Assembly: GCF_014842995.1 (NCBI RefSeq)
Contig: NZ_JACYXL010000001.1
Location: 807,183 to 871,182 of the forward strand
Source of the DNA: Rhodanobacter sp. 7MK24
GTDB taxonomy: Bacteria; Pseudomonadota; Gammaproteobacteria; Xanthomonadales; Rhodanobacteraceae
Direction: 5' to 3'
Length of the DNA stretch: 64,000 nucleotides
Part shown: positions 63,988 through 64,000 of the stretch, in pieces
How positions within the stretch are numbered: position 1 is the stretch's first letter
How the letters are laid out: every line of letters starts with the position of its first letter
Program-made: the position numbers and the translations under genes
Notes under the pieces: model-generated
Databases searched by the model: none
What the model was told of the DNA's origin: nothing
What the model saw: only the letters and a program-made list of their open reading frames with translations

Positions 63988-64000
63988 ATGGCAAGCACTA
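63988..64000 (+). CDS. Start of probable nuoF (3' truncated by window edge)
   Basis: ATG 63988 lies 7 bases after the nuoE stop and begins Met-Ala-Ser-Thr before the window ends. The call rests only on the conserved nuoE-nuoF order. Confidence 0.45.

Noticed and set aside
62124-63998. A 624-codon minus-strand frame
   Set aside because: It is antisense to nuoD and nuoE; the His/Val/Arg-rich translation is a shadow.

Overview
The window looks like a chromosomal segment of a high-GC gammaproteobacterium of the Xanthomonadales/Lysobacterales, most likely family Rhodanobacteraceae (Rhodanobacter, Dyella, Frateuria or Luteibacter type). The reasons are gene order (folC-SPOR-cvpA-purF; yceD-rpmF-fabH without plsX; holB followed by pilZ; nuoABCDE), a PIAGT-type PabB of the kind known from Stenotrophomonas, and dispersed palindromes whose translations read like VIPAKAG...LDPGLRRDD. 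The genus is an inference. I see no prophage, transposase, plasmid backbone or CRISPR array; nearly all genes are housekeeping or ordinary accessory genes. || Layout. 1-2.5 kb: the end of an arylamine N-acetyltransferase, a decayed stretch, then a minus-strand overlapping triad of secreted barnase-like RNase, barstar and S4 RNA-binding protein, and a PAP2 phosphatase. 2.6-6.9 kb: secreted serine hydrolase, secreted esterase, small DUF3761-like protein. 7-13.7 kb: large MscS-type channel, ABC exporter, LysR regulator divergent from an aldo/keto reductase. 13.7-16.4 kb: alanine dehydrogenase with divergent Lrp regulator, Tsx-like porin. 16.4-19.8 kb: MerR regulator and P1B copper/silver ATPase whose N-terminus carries a translated palindromic repeat, then a tiny membrane ORF whose ribosome site lies in a hairpin. 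19.8-25.9 kb: folC, SPOR protein, cvpA, purF, VOC protein, ferritin-like DUF455 protein. 26-30.8 kb: small exported protein, tRNA-Pro, hisS, an enlarged histidine ammonia-lyase, DUF6165 protein. 31.3-34.6 kb: exported GH92 mannosidase and DUF1080 protein. 34.6-37.1 kb: LPS genes (GT9 transferase, Kdo kinase) and an MBL-fold hydrolase. 37.2-40.9 kb: tRNA-Ser, 4.5S RNA, dnaX, ybaB, recR, HIT protein. 40.9-47.9 kb (minus): Slp lipoprotein, then a TgpA/DUF58/MoxR module with an unusual DUF4339-RDD-pilin-like fusion, then maf and a small membrane protein. 48-60.3 kb: the fatty-acid, folate and replication run yceD-rpmF-fabH-fabD-fabG-acpP-fabF-pabB-pabC-mltG-tmk-holB, a PIG-L deacetylase, and pilZ. 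60.3-64 kb: structured leader and nuoABCDE, with nuoF starting at the edge. || How the genes work together. The 48-60 kb block joins type II fatty-acid synthesis, the pABA branch of folate synthesis, peptidoglycan chain termination, dTMP phosphorylation and the clamp loader. folC and purF, elsewhere in the window, also serve folate and purine supply, and dnaX supplies the other clamp-loader subunits. No wholly new multigene system is evident. The best leads are the DUF4339-RDD-pilin fusion beside MoxR/DUF58/TgpA, the in-frame palindrome in the copper pump, the two ribosome-site-sequestering hairpins, the enlarged ammonia-lyase and the RNase/barstar/S4 triad.
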